Shown here one piece after another: positions 6,406 through 8,167 of a DNA stretch of 8,167 bases. Each line of letters begins with the position of its first letter. The stretch's first letter is position 1. The DNA comes from Clostridiales bacterium (GTDB taxonomy: Bacteria; Bacillota; Clostridia; Tissierellales; Sedimentibacteraceae): contig DMJQ01000025.1 in the NCBI GenBank assembly GCA_003457065.1, positions 7,143 to 15,309 on the forward strand, read 5' to 3'. A program made the translations under genes and the position numbers. The notes below the pieces were generated by a model, which did not search any database, was not told the DNA's origin, and saw only the letters and a list, made by a program, of their open reading frames with translations.

Positions 6406-6557
6406 CATCACACCTGAATTTCCCGAACCAAAAAATGCCCGTCGGAGTTTCATTGTACATAACTCAATTCACAGCCATATTCTGATTAATAAATATGAAA
6501 TTCACCGCGGAAAAATTCCGTCTATCTCATTCCGTCCTAAAAACAGATTCGCGGCAT

Positions 6558-6590
6558 AAAAAAAATCATTTCATACTATGAAATGATTTT
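6558..6590 (-). terminator. Intrinsic terminator of cysK
   Basis: Complementary arms 6562-6575 and 6577-6590 are perfect over 14 bases; in practice a stem of about 12 bp with a tiny loop. On the minus strand the stem is followed by an uninterrupted run of T (eight, four of them in the stem), a classical Rho-independent terminator, about 28 bp after the cysK stop. It should separate most cysK transcription from the E1-like gene. Confidence 0.88.
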
Positions 6591-6617
6591 ATATTCCAAT
6601 TAATTTATTGTCAATGA

Positions 6618-7550
6618 TTAATCGGCAAATAATGCTGTCGACAAATATCTCTCGCCCGTGTCAGGAAGAAGAACAACTATTGTCTTGCCTTCATTTTCAG
6701 GTCTTTGTGCCAGCTCTGATGCTGCCCATAAAGCAGCTCCGGATGAAATACCTACCAACACACCTTCGGCCTGCACTATTTCTCTTCCCTTTTTAAAGGC
6801 ATCTTCGTTTTGCACCGCTATAACTTCATCATAAATTGAAGTGTCCAATGTACCCGGAACAAATCCTGCACCTATTCCCTGAATTTTATGAGCTCCTGAT
6901 ACTCCTTTTGAAAGAACCGGAGAATCCGCAGGTTCTACCGCAACAACTTTTATATTCGGATTTTTTTCTTTTAAGAATTTGCCTGTTCCGGTAATGGTTC
7001 CGCCTGTTCCTATACCTGATACAAAAATATCTACTTTTCCGTCGGTATCTTCCCAGATTTCAGGCCCTGTGGTTGCATAATGCATTGCAGGGTTTGCAGG
7101 ATTATCAAACTGTGCCGGAATAAATGAATTAGGAATTTCTTTTGCAAGCTCTTCCGCTTTCGCAATTGCACCTTTCATGCCCTTGGTTCCGTCCGTCAAT
7201 ACAAGTTCTGCACCATAAGCTTTTAAAAGATTTCTTCTTTCCACACTCATTGTTTCCGGCATGGTAAGAATTGTTCTATAGCCCTTTGCTCTTGCCACAC
7301 TTGCAATACCTATTCCCGTGTTTCCGCTTGTAGGCTCTATGATTACCGAGCCTTCTTTCAGAATGCCTTTTTCTTCTGCATCTTTTATCATTGCATAAGC
7401 GATTCTGTCTTTGACGCTTCCTGCAGGATTAAAGTATTCCAATTTTGCAATGATTCTTGATTTTAAATTATATTTTTTCTCGTAGTTTGTAAGTTCGAGC
7501 AATGGAGTCTTTCCAATTAATTCAGTTAAACTTTTATGAATATTTGCCAT
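6618..7550 (-). CDS. cysK: Cysteine synthase A (O-acetylserine sulfhydrylase)
   Basis: PLP enzyme that makes L-cysteine from O-acetyl-L-serine and sulfide in the cytoplasm. Its 310 residues match the family length. Lys47 in NPAGSVKDR forms the PLP Schiff base. PTSGNTG (73-79) is the substrate/asparagine loop with Asn77. GTGGT (181-185) is the PLP phosphate loop, and GISSGAA (267-273) contacts the cofactor ring nitrogen. The C-terminal [10 protein letters not shown] (296-305) is typical of CysK. The N-terminal [14 protein letters not shown] is also canonical. No cystathionine beta-synthase regulatory domain is present. The ATG has AAAGGAG (7559-7565) eight bases upstream. It has a near-consensus promoter and its own terminator, so it is probably monocistronic. 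The E1-like gene downstream on the same strand hints at a shared sulfur theme. CysK versus CysM substrate preference is inferred from overall similarity. Confidence 0.97.
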   Translation of the reverse strand: MANIHKSLTELIGKTPLLELTNYEKKYNLKSRIIAKLEYFNPAGSVKDRIAYAMIKDAEEKGILKEGSVIIEPTSGNTGIGIASVARAKGYRTILTMPETMSVERRNLLKAYGAELVLTDGTKGMKGAIAKAEELAKEIPNSFIPAQFDNPANPAMHYATTGPEIWEDTDGKVDIFVSGIGTGGTITGTGKFLKEKNPNIKVVAVEPADSPVLSKGVSGAHKIQGIGAGFVPGTLDTSIYDEVIAVQNEDAFKKGREIVQAEGVLVGISSGAALWAASELAQRPENEGKTIVVLLPDTGERYLSTALFAD

Positions 7551-7600
7551 AACTGCTTCTCCTTTATATCATACTATTTTTATATGTTTTCTTTGTTTTT

Positions 7601-7629
7601 ATTTTATGCCAAATAAAGTAATATGTCAA
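7601..7629 (-). promoter_or_regulatory. Near-consensus sigma-70/A-type promoter of cysK
   Basis: On the minus strand: perfect -35 TTGACA (7624-7629), a 17-base spacer, and -10 TAAAAT (7601-7606, five of six). Initiation near 7594 gives a leader of about 44 nt, too short for a T-box or S-box, so any control is likely by a DNA-binding regulator or starts elsewhere. Confidence 0.85.
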
Positions 7630-7660
7630 CAACTTTTTTAAAATAATTTTCAACATTTTC

Positions 7661-7681
7661 TCAAGCAGTTCCCGCTGTTGA
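7661..7681. terminator. Imperfect hairpin after the partial minus-strand gene, weak terminator candidate
   Basis: TCAA+CAG pairs with CTG+TTGA around CGGGAA, with one bulged base. On the minus strand, the direction needed to end the upstream gene, no clean T-run follows. It could limit read-through into cysK, but support is weak. Confidence 0.25.
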
Positions 7682-7691
7682 TTTTATCTTG

Positions 7692-8167
7692 TTATTGCAA
7701 TGAAAATGAAACAAAACCTCCGCCGAGAGTCGTTGTGTTGTACCACAAAAGCAGGTCAATTGATTTTTTCATGCCTTCGTCCAGAATTTCCGCGGTCACC
7801 GTGCTTAAGTCCCCCTTATATTCCATAGACACCAATGTGACCCAATGCCATTTATCAAGGAACTTTTCTTCTCCGTTGCACAAGTTCAGAAACGCTATGG
7901 GTATGTCCTTATCCAAGGAATCTTTAATGAAACTTATTACTTTATTTAGCGGCGGGCGCATTTCTTTTTTCTTCGGCACATCTACCGCATCATATAAAAG
8001 ATGTTTTCCCGAGCTTTCGGCATATGAAACCAGACCGTCATAAAAAATATTTGTGGAATTGATGCCTTTCATTGTGGGAGTAACGTGCTCCCACATTTCA
8101 TCCATCAATTTTATGCTGTCAACTTTGCTTGTTCCTGTATTTTTTCTGCTGAATAATATAATATTGT
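7692..8167 (-). CDS. C-terminal part of a conserved-looking protein, possibly C39/papain-like
   Basis: The frame stays open to the right edge, giving 157 residues of a protein whose N-terminus lies outside the window. A TTG at 8108 is not taken as the start because the frame continues beyond it. I do not firmly recognise the family. Seen from the window edge, IPIAFLNL precedes a KWHWVTLVSMEY segment (His near visible residue 107), then EILDEG and IDLLLWYNTTTLGGGFVSF at the end. A buried HWV strand followed by an acidic residue recalls the His and Asp half of C39/papain-like cysteine peptidase folds, whose catalytic Cys would lie in the missing part. That is an analogy, not an assignment. No membrane segment is visible here. 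cysK lies downstream on the same strand but has its own promoter. Confidence 0.7.
   Translation of the reverse strand, partial: NIILFSRKNTGTSKVDSIKLMDEMWEHVTPTMKGINSTNIFYDGLVSYAESSGKHLLYDAVDVPKKKEMRPPLNKVISFIKDSLDKDIPIAFLNLCNGEEKFLDKWHWVTLVSMEYKGDLSTVTAEILDEGMKKSIDLLLWYNTTTLGGGFVSFSLQ

Larger units (their letters stand above)
6331..6557. other. 227-bp leader region upstream of the E1-like gene
   Basis: Between the cysK terminator and the GTG start I see the strong Shine-Dalgarno, the 11-bp tandem repeat, a small CGGAA/TTCCG hairpin (6508-6520) and an ATTCCGTC direct repeat (6515-6522 and 6529-6536). There is no convincing consensus promoter and no recognised riboswitch. A 25-codon minus-strand frame (6453 to 6376) has no ribosome binding site and is not called as a gene. 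Confidence 0.5.

Noticed and set aside
6331..6557. TPP, SAM or molybdenum cofactor riboswitch upstream of the E1-like gene
   Set aside because: No matching core motifs could be found in the region by eye, and the repeats do not form a recognised aptamer.
5945..6559. 204-codon plus-strand open frame opposite the E1-like gene
   Set aside because: It is antisense to the well-supported E1-like gene, has no recognisable domain and runs through that gene's control region and into the cysK terminator.
6618..7550. cysK and the E1-like gene as one operon
   Set aside because: A strong intrinsic terminator lies between them, and the E1-like gene has a 227-bp leader of its own; limited read-through remains possible.
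7551..7691. T-box or S-box riboswitch upstream of cysK
   Set aside because: The near-consensus promoter leaves a leader of only about 44 nt and I see none of the conserved core sequences.
7678..8043. 121-codon plus-strand open frame
   Set aside because: It is antisense to the minus-strand frame with conserved-looking motifs and shows no protein family features.
7692..8108. TTG at 8108 as the start of a complete 138-residue protein
   Set aside because: The frame continues without a stop to the window edge and no good ribosome binding site precedes the TTG.

Overview
The window looks like chromosomal DNA from a low-GC Firmicute, most likely a Clostridia-type anaerobe. The reasons are AT-rich intergenic DNA, strong GGAGG-type ribosome binding sites, AT-rich codon use, and a KtrAB / short KdpDE / CysK / flavoprotein gene set. 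I cannot name a genus. There is no rRNA, tRNA, CRISPR array, insertion sequence or phage gene.

Left part (1-4281), potassium homeostasis. A 5'-truncated ktrB/trkH channel gene and ktrA, encoding its RCK gating subunit, run on the plus strand. They converge, across a long hairpin, on a two-component system on the minus strand. Its kinase and regulator genes overlap by 4 bp (ATGA). The kinase is KdpD-like but lacks the large cytoplasmic KdpD/Usp input region of classical KdpD, and no kdpFABC pump genes are visible. The pair may therefore serve the neighbouring Ktr system. A divergent intergenic region (4152-4281) carries two facing promoters, each with a palindrome on or beside the -10 box.

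Middle (4282-4914). One plus-strand gene encodes a flavodoxin-fold flavoprotein with a four-cysteine cluster of the iron-sulfur flavoprotein type. It ends 9 bp from the stop codon of the convergent next gene.

Right part (4924-8167), sulfur metabolism, all on the minus strand. In transcription order there is the 3' end of an uncertain protein (possibly C39/papain-like), then cysK (O-acetylserine sulfhydrylase) with its own near-consensus promoter and a strong intrinsic terminator, then a 468-residue E1-like (ThiF/MoeB/HesA) enzyme.

The most unusual item is the E1-like enzyme. It appears to be an internal tandem duplication. The N-terminal half keeps the RYxRQ arginine motif but has lost the nucleotide loop and zinc cysteines, while the C-terminal half keeps the full adenylation site and zinc site but has no clear RYxRQ. 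This resembles the inactive/active pairing of eukaryotic E1 enzymes in one bacterial chain. No ubiquitin-like carrier gene (ThiS/MoaD/CysO) is visible nearby.
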